This document shows positions 7,791 to 16,398 of a stretch of DNA of 64,000 nt, piece by piece; the first letter of the stretch is position 1; every line of letters begins with the position of its first letter. The DNA is from Yersinia enterocolitica subsp. enterocolitica (GTDB lineage: Bacteria; Pseudomonadota; Gammaproteobacteria; Enterobacterales; Enterobacteriaceae), in NCBI RefSeq assembly GCF_901472495.1, contig NZ_LR590469.1, positions 744,001 to 808,000 of the forward strand. The letters run 5' to 3'. A model generated the notes under the pieces. That model was not told the origin of the DNA. It did not search any database and saw nothing but the letters and a program-made list of their open reading frames with translations. A program made the translations under genes and the position numbers.

Positions 7791-8354
7791 TTAGTCCGTT
7801 AGTGGGATGACTAATTGGCCCGGTTTCACTTCTAAGCCTTTTGCCAATTTTTTCGCCATCGCCTCAGCCTTACTCTTTTCACCGTCCAGTACATAAGCAG
7901 GTTGCTGATCAAAATATGATTTCAGTGACTGATTTAAATAAGGTGTCAGTGCTTTCATCACTGAATCCATTTTCTCCGGTTTCACCGTATAGTCAGTCAA
8001 TTCCATATCTTTCAGGAAGATGGCACCTTTTTCGCGATCAAATGTTGGCTGCGCTTTTAAGGTTAATAGCATGTCGGCAGTTTGCGGGCCAAGGATCGAC
8101 GTAATATCGACTTTGGCATTACCGGTTAATGTGACTTTGCCGGGTTCAGCACGACCAATTTGGCTCTGCAATTGTGTTAACGTGATATGAGCATCAACCA
8201 GCCCTGGGATACCAATCTGTTTTTCATAGTTATTATGTTTTTGCAGATAATCATTAACTTCTTGTTCGCTCAAAGTGTACTGAGTCAGTTGGTTACAGCC
8301 CACCAATGTTGTTGTCACGATCAGCGCAGCCGCGCCCCACATCATTTTATTCAT
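7791..8354 (-). CDS. yceB: DUF1439 outer-membrane lipoprotein YceB
   Basis: A 187-aa lipoprotein precursor. From ATG 8354 the sequence MNKMMWGAAALIV leads to the lipobox LVGC, with Cys at residue 20. GAGG lies six bases before this ATG, and the in-frame upstream extension lacks a sensible signal. The rest matches E. coli YceB (186 aa) throughout and ends KPGQLVIPLTD. Function is not established; the DUF1439 fold suggests lipid or hydrophobic ligand binding. In E. coli grxB follows, but it is absent here. Confidence 0.9.
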   Translation of the reverse strand: MNKMMWGAAALIVTTTLVGCNQLTQYTLSEQEVNDYLQKHNNYEKQIGIPGLVDAHITLTQLQSQIGRAEPGKVTLTGNAKVDITSILGPQTADMLLTLKAQPTFDREKGAIFLKDMELTDYTVKPEKMDSVMKALTPYLNQSLKSYFDQQPAYVLDGEKSKAEAMAKKLAKGLEVKPGQLVIPLTD

Positions 8355-8571
8355 TAAAACCTCATAGCAATAAGCACTCATCAAACAGATAAACTCACCC
8401 GATAATAACCGCTAAGCTTGTCGTTTTGTATTATTAACCGTGTTTGTTCAGCTACGGTTGGGTCGTGGGGCGAATAGTGCGACAAGAAATATGTTCTGCC
8501 AATCGGATAACCCTGAATCAATTAAGCGCAGGGGGAGGCCAGAGAAGTCGTATCCTCTGGCATATAAAAGA

Positions 8572-9777
8572 CTAGCTGCCGCTCAACATGGCTGACTCAA
8601 TGCGGCGTTGATTAAATTGCCAGTACAGCCCAACGAGTGTAATTAAACCAATAACGCCCAGCAGGAACCAGGGTAACTCGGGCATTTCCAGCGTTCGGCC
8701 GGTATCGTACATCCAACCCCCGCCGGTGTAACCCAGTGCACCACCGAGGGCCAGTCCAAGACGGCTAAAGCCCATATAGCTACCGCGTGCGCGCGAATCT
8801 GCCAGTGAAGCACTCAGTGTCTCGCGGGCGGGTTCGGCAATAATAGAACCCATATAGAAGAAGCAAATAAACATAAACAATGTTTGCAGATGGGTAATCA
8901 GGCCTACAGGGAACAGGCTCAATGTCATTATCAACAAACCGAACATTAAACGCTGTTCAAGGCGAAAACGCTTTTCGCTCCAGCGGGCAATCGGGTAGAG
9001 CAAAGTCAGTGAGAGTGCGGCTTCAATGGCATACATCCATTTAACCGCAGCAGGGGAGCCGGCAATTTCATTGACCACAATCGGCAGCATCAGCATGACC
9101 TGCACCGACAACATGTAATACCCGGTCAGGGTTAGGACATAGGTGACAAAACGGCGATCACGTAGTACGCGCATCAGGCCTTCTTTCATCGGCGCGCGTA
9201 CGGTGGAGATTCGATAAGCCGGCAGCAGCCAGACGTTCCAGCCTGCGGCCAATATAAAGATAACTGCGCCGGTCCAGCAGACAAAATGGAAGTCGTATTG
9301 CAGCAGCCAACTGCCGATCAATGCGCCAATGACTGCCCCCGCACTGTCTTGCATCATCAAGAGGGAATAGAAACGGCCACGCTCATGGGGGCGAGTTAAC
9401 TTGATAACCAATGCGGTACGGGGCGGGTCAAAGAGGGTTCCTCCCAAACCAGACAGAGCACAAGCTAGCCACAGTATCCAGGGTTCGTCGGCCATCGCCA
9501 TTAAGGCAAATCCTGCCGCACGCATCAGCATACCGGTGACTATCATGGGTTTTGCGCCAAAACGGTCAGCGATAGCACCGCCGAAGATGCCAAGCCCTTG
9601 TTGCACCAGTTGCCTTAATCCCAGTGCCAGGCCCACGAGTACCGCAGCCCAACCTAACTGATCGACAAATCGGATAGAGATGAGTGGGAAAACAACGAAG
9701 AAACCCAACACAACTAATAAGTTATCAAGCAATAAAAAGTACTTACCCAAGCTCCGAGCTTGCGATACCAAGGCCAT
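8572..9777 (-). CDS. mdtH: MFS drug efflux transporter MdtH
   Basis: A 401-aa protein of about 12 membrane segments, one residue shorter than E. coli MdtH as I recall it. The MFS motif A-like segment GAIADRFGAKPM lies near residues 62-73, and ALSGLGGTLFDPPRTAL is family-typical. In E. coli it gives modest quinolone resistance when overexpressed. It is transcribed leftward, and its upstream side borders the AT-rich accessory patch. Confidence 0.93.
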   Translation of the reverse strand: MALVSQARSLGKYFLLLDNLLVVLGFFVVFPLISIRFVDQLGWAAVLVGLALGLRQLVQQGLGIFGGAIADRFGAKPMIVTGMLMRAAGFALMAMADEPWILWLACALSGLGGTLFDPPRTALVIKLTRPHERGRFYSLLMMQDSAGAVIGALIGSWLLQYDFHFVCWTGAVIFILAAGWNVWLLPAYRISTVRAPMKEGLMRVLRDRRFVTYVLTLTGYYMLSVQVMLMLPIVVNEIAGSPAAVKWMYAIEAALSLTLLYPIARWSEKRFRLEQRLMFGLLIMTLSLFPVGLITHLQTLFMFICFFYMGSIIAEPARETLSASLADSRARGSYMGFSRLGLALGGALGYTGGGWMYDTGRTLEMPELPWFLLGVIGLITLVGLYWQFNQRRIESAMLSGS

Positions 9778-10451
9778 GCTTCACCGTCAGAAATTTAAAA
9801 AGGAGGGAATAGAAAATACGTTTATAGTTTGAAGTATTATACAAACTATATCCTTTGTGAGAGCAGTAATAATGATAACAACTAATAATAGGACTGCATA
9901 CTGCTACACACGTGTTTCTACAGAGAAACACGGCGGTGGTTATGGGATGAATCGATAGGCTGGTAACCCTATATATTTCGTTAAAAATCAATATGATAAA
10001 TAAAAAATGGCTTTACTCTTAAACGTGAATCATAGGGTTTGGCTGTGTGCAGAAAGTTCCTCAGCATTTAAAGGTAAAAAACGCACAGATAGTTCCATGC
10101 TGAAATTATTTGTCATCGGAGTTATCAGCAGAGACATCATCAATGCGTGTTACGGGCAGTTTGGAGCAGCAGCCGAGTGGGGTAACAATTGTTGATAATA
10201 AATATGAAATCCACCTGTGGAGAAACAACGACAATAGGCCAACTTTGTTTTCTGACATCTTTTATTAGTATATAAAAACTATAGCCTGATGTTTATCTCA
10301 ATAAACATTGATAACAGTGGATTCGTCAGTTATTACTGGTGCTACTGCATAACCTGTGCAAGCAAAAATCCTAATTTTAAGTTGTATGATTGCAGCATCA
10401 CATGGAAATAAGATACCATATAAAATTGTTTGATTTGGATAGCAGGTTATT
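9778..10451. other. AT-rich spacer without a convincing gene
   Basis: About 670 bases between mdtH and the small membrane protein gene. It holds the mdtH promoter region. A 62-aa open frame at 10007-10195 and a reverse frame from 10298 lack ribosome binding sites and protein-like features. No RNA gene or terminator is evident. Confidence 0.5.
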
Positions 10452-10769
10452 ATGGACGATAAAAGTATTGAGATGTTGTTATCAGAGAAAAAATTCATCT
10501 CAAAAAGAGATATTGAGTTTATACGCAAACAAGCTATCGGGAACAACATTCCATTTAAGATCGCTATAGCACAACTCAAGCGAATTTCTTTAGGAACTAT
10601 TTTTTTACATTTCCTGCTTATTGGAATTGGTATCAATATCTTTATTACCAGTGATTTTTCGGATTTTCAATCTTATGTTATTGCTGCGATTATCGGTGTT
10701 GTTATAATGAACTTCGTCGCTCCCGTTATATTAGGAGCGAAGTTATTATTTGTATCACTGAAAGAGTAA
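10452..10769 (+). CDS. Small inner-membrane protein, candidate immunity partner
   Basis: A 105-aa protein with a charged 45-residue N-terminus rich in Lys, Glu and Ile, then two hydrophobic stretches at about 48-66 and 73-100, ending in SLKE. AGG lies eight bases before the ATG. I recognise no family. It is convergent with the DUF4225-like gene, with only 11 bases between the stops. This layout is the one used by pore-forming colicins and their membrane immunity proteins. The immunity role is inference only. Confidence 0.6.
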   Translation: MDDKSIEMLLSEKKFISKRDIEFIRKQAIGNNIPFKIAIAQLKRISLGTIFLHFLLIGIGINIFITSDFSDFQSYVIAAIIGVVIMNFVAPVILGAKLLFVSLKE

Positions 10770-10780
10770 TTCGATTAGCG

Positions 10781-11572
10781 TTATTCGCTATCGTTAATTG
10801 CTTTAACTGATAAAGCATTACCGGTGCCTTCAATGGCTAATGAACCATATCCCATAGTCTTTATGTTTCTCACATAATCAGTTGGGATATGTCTAAACAG
10901 TCTCCATGCATCAGGTTTCAGAACCATTCTTGCCATTCCATAGCCTGATAATCCAATACTCATAAAGTTATAGGCTAAGGCACCCACTTGTTTATTAAAA
11001 CCTAAAAATTCAGCGGTCGCTATATAACCGTTTAGCATAAAACCTGTTGAAGAGTCAGTCCCATTCTTAATATTTGATATGACTTCTTGTAAGCTGTTAA
11101 TCCCGTGCAGAAAAATGGTTGCACCAGCCACGACTCCAAGTATATTCCCTGTTGCTAAAGATGCAGATGTTAGAGTGAAACCACCTAATACTGTAAGCCC
11201 ACTAACTACTATATTAACTCCTTGTATAACATAGCCCCAAGTATCGCGATCCTTTTTAAGTTCTATAGCGACAACAGTTTTGGCTCGTTTGGTTTTCAGC
11301 ATAAGATCTTGTTCAAGGAGATGGCTGCACTCTTTATTCAAATTATCGATAGCTATCTTGCAATCAGATTCCGTTCTGGCTGATTTTATTATTTTCATCT
11401 GTTCACTAATAAAATCTTTTATTTCGTTTTCAAACCTTGCCCTAACTAGAGCATCACGAAGAACAAAACGTGAAACATCTCTGGCTACCCTTAATAGCTT
11501 GTCACTATTAGTCATTGCAATGGCTTGATAATACTCGATAAATCTACTTTTTGGATTGAGATAAATGTCCAT
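10781..11572 (-). CDS. DUF4225-like membrane-active protein, candidate toxin
   Basis: A 263-aa protein. Residues 1-110 are soluble and helical. Residues about 113-175 carry long hydrophobic segments rich in Gly, Ala, Ser and Thr (VNIVVSGLTVLGGFTLTSAS, then a second stretch ending FLHGINS). Near residue 220 the block VLKPDAWRLFRHIPTDYVR is what I remember as the DUF4225 signature. AAGGGA precedes the ATG well. The hydrophobic hairpin, AT-rich base use, isolated position between mdtH and rimJ, and convergent small membrane gene suggest a pore-forming toxin or secreted effector. No secretion-system gene is in the window. Confidence 0.6.
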   Translation of the reverse strand: MDIYLNPKSRFIEYYQAIAMTNSDKLLRVARDVSRFVLRDALVRARFENEIKDFISEQMKIIKSARTESDCKIAIDNLNKECSHLLEQDLMLKTKRAKTVVAIELKKDRDTWGYVIQGVNIVVSGLTVLGGFTLTSASLATGNILGVVAGATIFLHGINSLQEVISNIKNGTDSSTGFMLNGYIATAEFLGFNKQVGALAYNFMSIGLSGYGMARMVLKPDAWRLFRHIPTDYVRNIKTMGYGSLAIEGTGNALSVKAINDSE

Positions 11573-11807
11573 AATGTCCCTTGATTATTTGTTGATGATC
11601 CTTATTTTCCTTCAGCGAAATTTTAATACAAATAGACAAGTTAGGGAAGAGAATTGCTTATGTTTTGCGCATGGGATTTCATGCATTATACTCATTAAGT
11701 TGAGTCCATGTTTTATCGTTGGGAATGTTTTCTGGCAGCGATACTGCAAAAAGAACACTAATGGATGTATCAATGTAAATAGTCTTTAATTTAATTCGGC
11801 AGAGCTA

Positions 11808-11963
11808 ATGGTAAATGACGAAGAATATAGTGAAACTAATCGGTTCATCGAGTCAATCTATATAATAAGATTGATTTCTCTGATGGAAAATTTTTCAAAT
11901 GATGGCGATAGTGATCGGTTGTTTCAATTTGCTGTGGTGCATCTGTCTAACAAACCTGGCTAA
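11808..11963 (+). CDS. Small ORF, 51 aa, unknown
   Basis: ATG 11808 to TAA 11961-11963 encodes an acidic peptide with an amphipathic middle (residues 12-26, FIESIYIIRLISLME). The ribosome site is weak (AGAG). It lies behind the start of the DUF4225-like gene, on the other strand. It may be a real small protein of the accessory patch, or a chance frame in AT-rich DNA. Confidence 0.25.
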   Translation: MVNDEEYSETNRFIESIYIIRLISLMENFSNDGDSDRLFQFAVVHLSNKPG

Positions 11964-12191
11964 GATGACAAGAGTGCAGAATTCGGATTGATAATATTTT
12001 TTATCGTCAATACGTTACCTCACCGACAGTTTCATAATAAAATGCCTTTTTGGCTCTTTAGTTGCGCAATTTTTCTGTACTGATGTGTCAAAAGAGTGCG
12101 GCCATCGTTTTACGTGGCAGCCCGACAACAGGTATATTGAATAAAAAAGATTGCCGCTAATTGAGTACAGCGCATAGCCAAAGGGGAGCAG

Positions 12192-12776
12192 ATGTTCGGC
12201 TATCATTCAGCAACACCTAAAATCCGCTTAACAACAGACCGAATGTCACTGCGGCTGGTTAATGAGCGTGATGCGTATCGCATGGCGGAGTATTACGCTG
12301 AAAATCAGGCATTTCTTAAACCTTGGGAGCCGGTGCGTGATCAAAGTCATTGCATGCCTTCTGGCTGGCAGGCCCGGCTGGGAATGATAATGGAACTGCA
12401 AAAACAAGGCAGCGCCTATTATTTTATTTTGTTAGATCCAGAAGAAAAAGAAGTCCGTGGTGTGGCGAATTTTAGCAATGTGTTGCGCGGTTCGTTCCAT
12501 GCCTGCTTTCTTGGCTATTCATTAGGTGAGCGCTGGCAGGGGCAGGGGCTGATGTTTGAAGCCTTACAACCCCTGATTCGCTACATGCAGCGGCAAGAGC
12601 GGATGCATCGTATTATGGCTAACTATATGCCGCATAATCATCGTAGTGGTAATTTGCTCGAACGCCTTGGATTTGAACGCGAAGGCTACGCGAAAGATTA
12701 CTTATTAATTGATGGTCAATGGCGCGATCATGTGCTGACGGCTTTGACTAACAAAGAATGGACGCCAACTCGCTGA
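12192..12776 (+). CDS. rimJ: Ribosomal protein S5 alanine N-acetyltransferase RimJ
   Basis: A 194-aa GNAT-fold enzyme that acetylates the N-terminal alanine of ribosomal protein S5. The acetyl-CoA loop region (YSLGERWQGQGLMFEAL) is near residues 110-126, and NHRSGNLLERLGFEREGYAKDY is the typical C-terminal GNAT block. GGGAGCAG precedes the ATG. Length matches E. coli RimJ. It starts a tight run rimJ-yceH-mviM with gaps of 7 and 10 bases, suggesting one transcript. Confidence 0.95.
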   Translation: MFGYHSATPKIRLTTDRMSLRLVNERDAYRMAEYYAENQAFLKPWEPVRDQSHCMPSGWQARLGMIMELQKQGSAYYFILLDPEEKEVRGVANFSNVLRGSFHACFLGYSLGERWQGQGLMFEALQPLIRYMQRQERMHRIMANYMPHNHRSGNLLERLGFEREGYAKDYLLIDGQWRDHVLTALTNKEWTPTR

Positions 12777-12783
12777 GGTCAGG

Positions 12784-13425
12784 ATGAAACACAGTTTAAA
12801 TGCACAAGAAGCCAGAGTTATTGGCTGTTTGCTGGAAAAACAAGTGACCACGCCAGAGCAATATCCGATGTCACTCAATGGGGTGACGATTGCCTGTAAT
12901 CAGAAAACCAACCGTGAACCAGTAATGGAGTTATCTGAATCAGAAGTGCAACAAACACTGGATTTTTTGTTGAAAAAACACCTTATCCGCACCCAAAGTG
13001 GCAACCGGGTGATGAAGTATGAGCACCGTTTTTGTAATTCAGAATTTGGCAATTTGAAGTTTTCTCCCGCTGAACTGGCCGTGATGACCACACTATTTTT
13101 GCGCGGCGCACAGACGCCGGGCGAGTTGCGTACTCGTACCAGCCGGATGCATGAGTTTTCTGATGTGGCTGAAACTGAAGAGGTTCTCACTCAGTTGTCC
13201 CTACGCGAAGATGGGCCATTTGTGGTGCGTTTGGCCCGCGAACCGGGTAAACGAGAAAGTCGCTTTATGCATCTGCTCAGTGGTGATATTGCACCCGTGT
13301 CTTCAGCAGTACAAAGTGTGCCAGAAGGGGCTCGTGATCTTGAAGCCAGAGTCGCTCAGCTCGAACAGCAGGTCATGGCGCTGACTCGTCGTCTGGACGA
13401 AGTGTTGATACAACTTGATGATTAA
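12784..13425 (+). CDS. yceH: DUF480 winged-helix protein YceH
   Basis: A 213-aa protein matching E. coli YceH (215 aa). It has two winged-helix modules, one from LNAQEARVIGCLLEKQVTTP and one from FSPAELAVMTTLFLRGAQTP, and a C-terminal coiled segment at about residues 185-212 (LEARVAQLEQQVMALTRRL). Biochemical function is unknown. It lies between rimJ and mviM and is probably cotranscribed. Confidence 0.92.
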   Translation: MKHSLNAQEARVIGCLLEKQVTTPEQYPMSLNGVTIACNQKTNREPVMELSESEVQQTLDFLLKKHLIRTQSGNRVMKYEHRFCNSEFGNLKFSPAELAVMTTLFLRGAQTPGELRTRTSRMHEFSDVAETEEVLTQLSLREDGPFVVRLAREPGKRESRFMHLLSGDIAPVSSAVQSVPEGARDLEARVAQLEQQVMALTRRLDEVLIQLDD

Positions 13426-13435
13426 TAAGGATGCT

Positions 13436-14377
13436 ATGAAAAATTCCTGCGCTGATAAAAAACTGCGCGTTGGTATTGTTGGCCTGGGAGGCATTGCGCA
13501 AAAGGCCTATTTACCTATCTTAACCCAAGCGCAGGACTGGCAATTGGTGGGGGCGTTTTCTCCCAATCAGATAAAAGCACAACCGGTGTGTGATAGCTAC
13601 CGCATGCGTTACTTCTCACGATTGGATACCTTGGCCGCTGAATGTGATGCCATCTTCGTTCATAGCAGCACCGCTAGCCATTTTCAGGTGGTGAGTGAGT
13701 TACTGCAAGCCGGGATCCATGTTTATGTTGATAAACCCTTGGCGGAAACGTTGGATCAATCTGAGCAATTAATCGCTTTGGCAGCAAAGCAACAGTTGGC
13801 GCTTATGGTGGGGTTTAATCGACGTTTTGCACCTTTATATCAGCAGCTTAAGAAGCAAATGAGTCACCCAGCATCACTGCGCATGGAGAAACATCGGCAG
13901 AATAGTATCGGGCCAAATAATGTCCGTTTTACCTTGCTCGATGATTATCTGCATGTGGTGGATACGGCGCTGTGGCTGGGGGGGGCGACGGCAAAATTAT
14001 TGAATGGGGTGATACAAACAAACCCACAACAGCAGATGCTGTATGCCGAACACCATTTCCAGGCGGGTGATTGTTTGATCACCACCAGCATGCATCGCCA
14101 CGGCGGAACTCAACGCGAAAGTGTGCAAGCGGTCAGCCCCGGTACCTGCTATCAGATTACGGATATGCGCCAATGGCAGCAGGAGTCCGACGGGCAAGTG
14201 ATAAATTTGCCCGCACCGGGTTGGCAAACCACATTAGAACAAAGAGGCTTTAGCGGAGCGGTTCATCACTTTATTGCCGCAGTCAGTAACCAGACGACAC
14301 CACAAGTCTCAGGTGAAGAGGCTATCCTCGCGCAACGAATGATAGAGATTCTGTTACAACAGCAGGTGGCGGAATAA
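13436..14377 (+). CDS. mviM: Gfo/Idh/MocA-type oxidoreductase MviM
   Basis: A 313-aa putative NAD(P)-dependent oxidoreductase. The Rossmann motif GIVGLGGIAQKA starts near residue 12, DKPLAE near 100 matches the family EKP motif, and the C-terminal domain starts at MVGFNRRF. The substrate is unknown. ATG 13436 after AAGGA is chosen; the frame also extends back into yceH. It lies directly before murJ, as in E. coli. An eight-base G-run at 13978-13985 lies inside the gene. Confidence 0.92.
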   Translation: MKNSCADKKLRVGIVGLGGIAQKAYLPILTQAQDWQLVGAFSPNQIKAQPVCDSYRMRYFSRLDTLAAECDAIFVHSSTASHFQVVSELLQAGIHVYVDKPLAETLDQSEQLIALAAKQQLALMVGFNRRFAPLYQQLKKQMSHPASLRMEKHRQNSIGPNNVRFTLLDDYLHVVDTALWLGGATAKLLNGVIQTNPQQQMLYAEHHFQAGDCLITTSMHRHGGTQRESVQAVSPGTCYQITDMRQWQQESDGQVINLPAPGWQTTLEQRGFSGAVHHFIAAVSNQTTPQVSGEEAILAQRMIEILLQQQVAE

Positions 14378-14437
14378 CCTGCCAGTACTGATACAATACC
14401 AAGTTCATCTCAATCGTGATGATCCTGGTGGTAGAAG

Positions 14438-14467
14438 CAACGCCTGCTTAAAGCAGGCGTTGATATT
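14438..14467 (+). terminator. Strong hairpin between mviM and murJ
   Basis: CAACGCCTGCTT / AAGCAGGCGTTG pairs perfectly (14438-14462) and is followed by only ATATTT, so termination may be partial. It could also stabilise or separate the mviM and murJ messages. Confidence 0.55.
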
Positions 14468-14514
14468 TACAGCGTATTTTGCAAATACAGATCGGAAAAC
14501 AGATCAGAAAACCT

Positions 14515-16050
14515 ATGAATCTACTGAAATCACTGGCAGCTGTCAGTTCAATGACCATGTTTTCCCGCGTGTTGGGCTTTGCTCGCGATGCGATTGTCGC
14601 GCGGGTTTTTGGTGCCGGTATGGCAACGGATGCCTTTTTTGTCGCATTCAAATTACCTAATTTATTACGGCGTATCTTCGCTGAAGGGGCTTTTTCACAG
14701 GCTTTTGTACCGATTCTGGCCGAATATAAAAGCCAGCAAGGGGAGGAAGCCACCCGGACATTTGTTGCCTATGTCTCCGGTTTATTAACGCTTATTCTGG
14801 CTGTGGTGACAGTATTGGGGATGCTGGCTGCACCTTGGGTCATTTTTATTACTGCACCCGGCTTCACCGATACACCCGACAAATTTGCCCTAACTTCGGC
14901 ATTACTGCGGGTGACATTCCCTTATATCTTGCTGATTTCGTTAGCATCGTTGGTGGGGGCGATTCTGAATACCTGGAACCGCTTTTCAATTCCGGCGTTT
15001 GCTCCGACCTTTCTGAATATCAGCATGATAGGTTTTGCACTCTTCGCTGCACCTTACTTCAATCCACCGGTCATGGCACTGGCTTGGGCGGTGGTGGTCG
15101 GGGGCATACTGCAATTGGGCTATCAGCTTCCTCATCTGAAAAAGATAGGTATGTTGGTATTGCCTCGGTTATCGCTGCGAGATGCCGGTGTCTGGCGAGT
15201 GATGCGCCAAATGGGGCCAGCTATTCTTGGTGTGTCAGTGAGCCAAATCTCCCTGATTATCAATACCATTTTTGCATCATTCCTGGTCTCAGGCTCGGTG
15301 TCATGGATGTATTACGCTGACCGCTTGATGGAGTTTCCTTCCGGTGTGTTGGGGGTGGCATTGGGGACTATCTTGTTGCCTTCACTGGCAAAAAGCTTCT
15401 CCAGTGGCAATCATGATGAATATTCTAAATTGATGGATTGGGGTTTGCGTCTGTGTTTCCTGCTGGCATTGCCAAGTGCGGTGGCTTTGGGCATTTTAGC
15501 CAAACCATTAGTTGTCTCATTATTCCAATACGGGAAATTCAGTGCGTTTGATGCACTGATGACACAACGTGCGCTGGTGGCCTATTCAGTCGGATTGATG
15601 GGGTTGATTGTTGTAAAAGTACTGGCCCCAGGTTTTTACTCACGTCAGAACATAAAAACACCGGTCAAAATCGCCATTATTACGCTGATAATCACTCAAG
15701 TGATGAACCTGATTTTCATCGGGCCACTTAAGCATGCCGGTTTATCACTGTCGATTGGTTTAGGGGCTTGTCTGAATGCGAGCTTGTTATATTGGCAGTT
15801 ACGTAAGCAGAAGATTTTTCAGCCGCAACCAGGTTGGGCGGTGTTCCTGACTAAATTAGTGATTGGTGTGGTGGTGATGTCAGTGGTGTTGCTAGGGTTA
15901 TTGTGGGTCATGCCGGACTGGGATGTCGGGGGGATGGCTTATCGCCTGCTACGGCTTTCAGCTGTTGTGACTGCGGGGGTGATTGCCTACTTTGCAGTGC
16001 TTGCTTTGCTTGGATTTAAATTGCGCGATTTTGCTCGTCGAACAAATTGA
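14515..16050 (+). CDS. murJ: Lipid II flippase MurJ (MviN)
   Basis: A 511-aa MOP-superfamily membrane protein, the exact E. coli length, with 14 expected membrane segments. It moves lipid-linked peptidoglycan precursors across the inner membrane. Diagnostic N-terminal blocks are intact: SRVLGFARDAIVARVFGAG and the conserved arginines of FKLPNLLRRIFAEGAF. ATG 14515 starts the conserved MNLLKSLAAVSSMTM. The frame extends 12 codons further upstream without support. Essential in E. coli. Confidence 0.97.
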   Translation: MNLLKSLAAVSSMTMFSRVLGFARDAIVARVFGAGMATDAFFVAFKLPNLLRRIFAEGAFSQAFVPILAEYKSQQGEEATRTFVAYVSGLLTLILAVVTVLGMLAAPWVIFITAPGFTDTPDKFALTSALLRVTFPYILLISLASLVGAILNTWNRFSIPAFAPTFLNISMIGFALFAAPYFNPPVMALAWAVVVGGILQLGYQLPHLKKIGMLVLPRLSLRDAGVWRVMRQMGPAILGVSVSQISLIINTIFASFLVSGSVSWMYYADRLMEFPSGVLGVALGTILLPSLAKSFSSGNHDEYSKLMDWGLRLCFLLALPSAVALGILAKPLVVSLFQYGKFSAFDALMTQRALVAYSVGLMGLIVVKVLAPGFYSRQNIKTPVKIAIITLIITQVMNLIFIGPLKHAGLSLSIGLGACLNASLLYWQLRKQKIFQPQPGWAVFLTKLVIGVVVMSVVLLGLLWVMPDWDVGGMAYRLLRLSAVVTAGVIAYFAVLALLGFKLRDFARRTN

Positions 16051-16097
16051 TAGCTATCATTAATCTATTTTTATGACAACAACAAATAGTATATAAC

Positions 16098-16124
16098 TAA
16101 ACCCGATAAGTTCGGGTTTTTTTA
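16098..16124 (+). terminator. murJ terminator
   Basis: AAACCCGA / TTCGGGTTT (16099-16119) with a short loop, followed by a run of T. Confidence 0.85.
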
Positions 16125-16398
16125 CATATAAAAACAACATCCCCCTCAAATATTTAAAGAGATACTCATTTATATTTAATAAAATAATATTAATTTAATT
16201 TATTTCTTTACTATTCATTATTTATAATTTAACTCCCTTATCGTTGGGTTTTTTGTTTTTTTAAAGCATGTATTTTAAACGCATGTATTTAGTAATCAGA
16301 TTTTAGCTTGATGTTCTATTACCTTGGAACTTAAATCTATCGATATTTCATACCAGATGATTGCTATAAATTTAACGATGTTATAATAAGTGAATCTT
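16125..16398. other. Very AT-rich spacer before the secretion locus
   Basis: A long A/T-dominated stretch with no open frame of note. It must hold the promoter of the two-partner secretion genes. Its composition is what nucleoid silencers such as H-NS prefer (inference). Confidence 0.45.

Noticed and set aside
10007..10195. 62-aa open frame in the spacer upstream of the accessory pair
   Set aside because: No ribosome binding site, no protein-like segment pattern, and it sits in AT-rich DNA where chance frames are common.
10298..10636. 112-aa reverse frame overlapping the 105-aa membrane protein gene
   Set aside because: It is opposite a better-supported frame, lacks a ribosome site, and its sequence looks like the complement of the membrane segments.
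11565..11789. 74-aa frame divergent from the DUF4225-like gene
   Set aside because: It begins inside the first codons of that gene on the other strand and has no convincing ribosome site or features.
12015..12206. 63-aa reverse frame upstream of rimJ
   Set aside because: It overlaps the rimJ start and ribosome site and shows no protein-family features.
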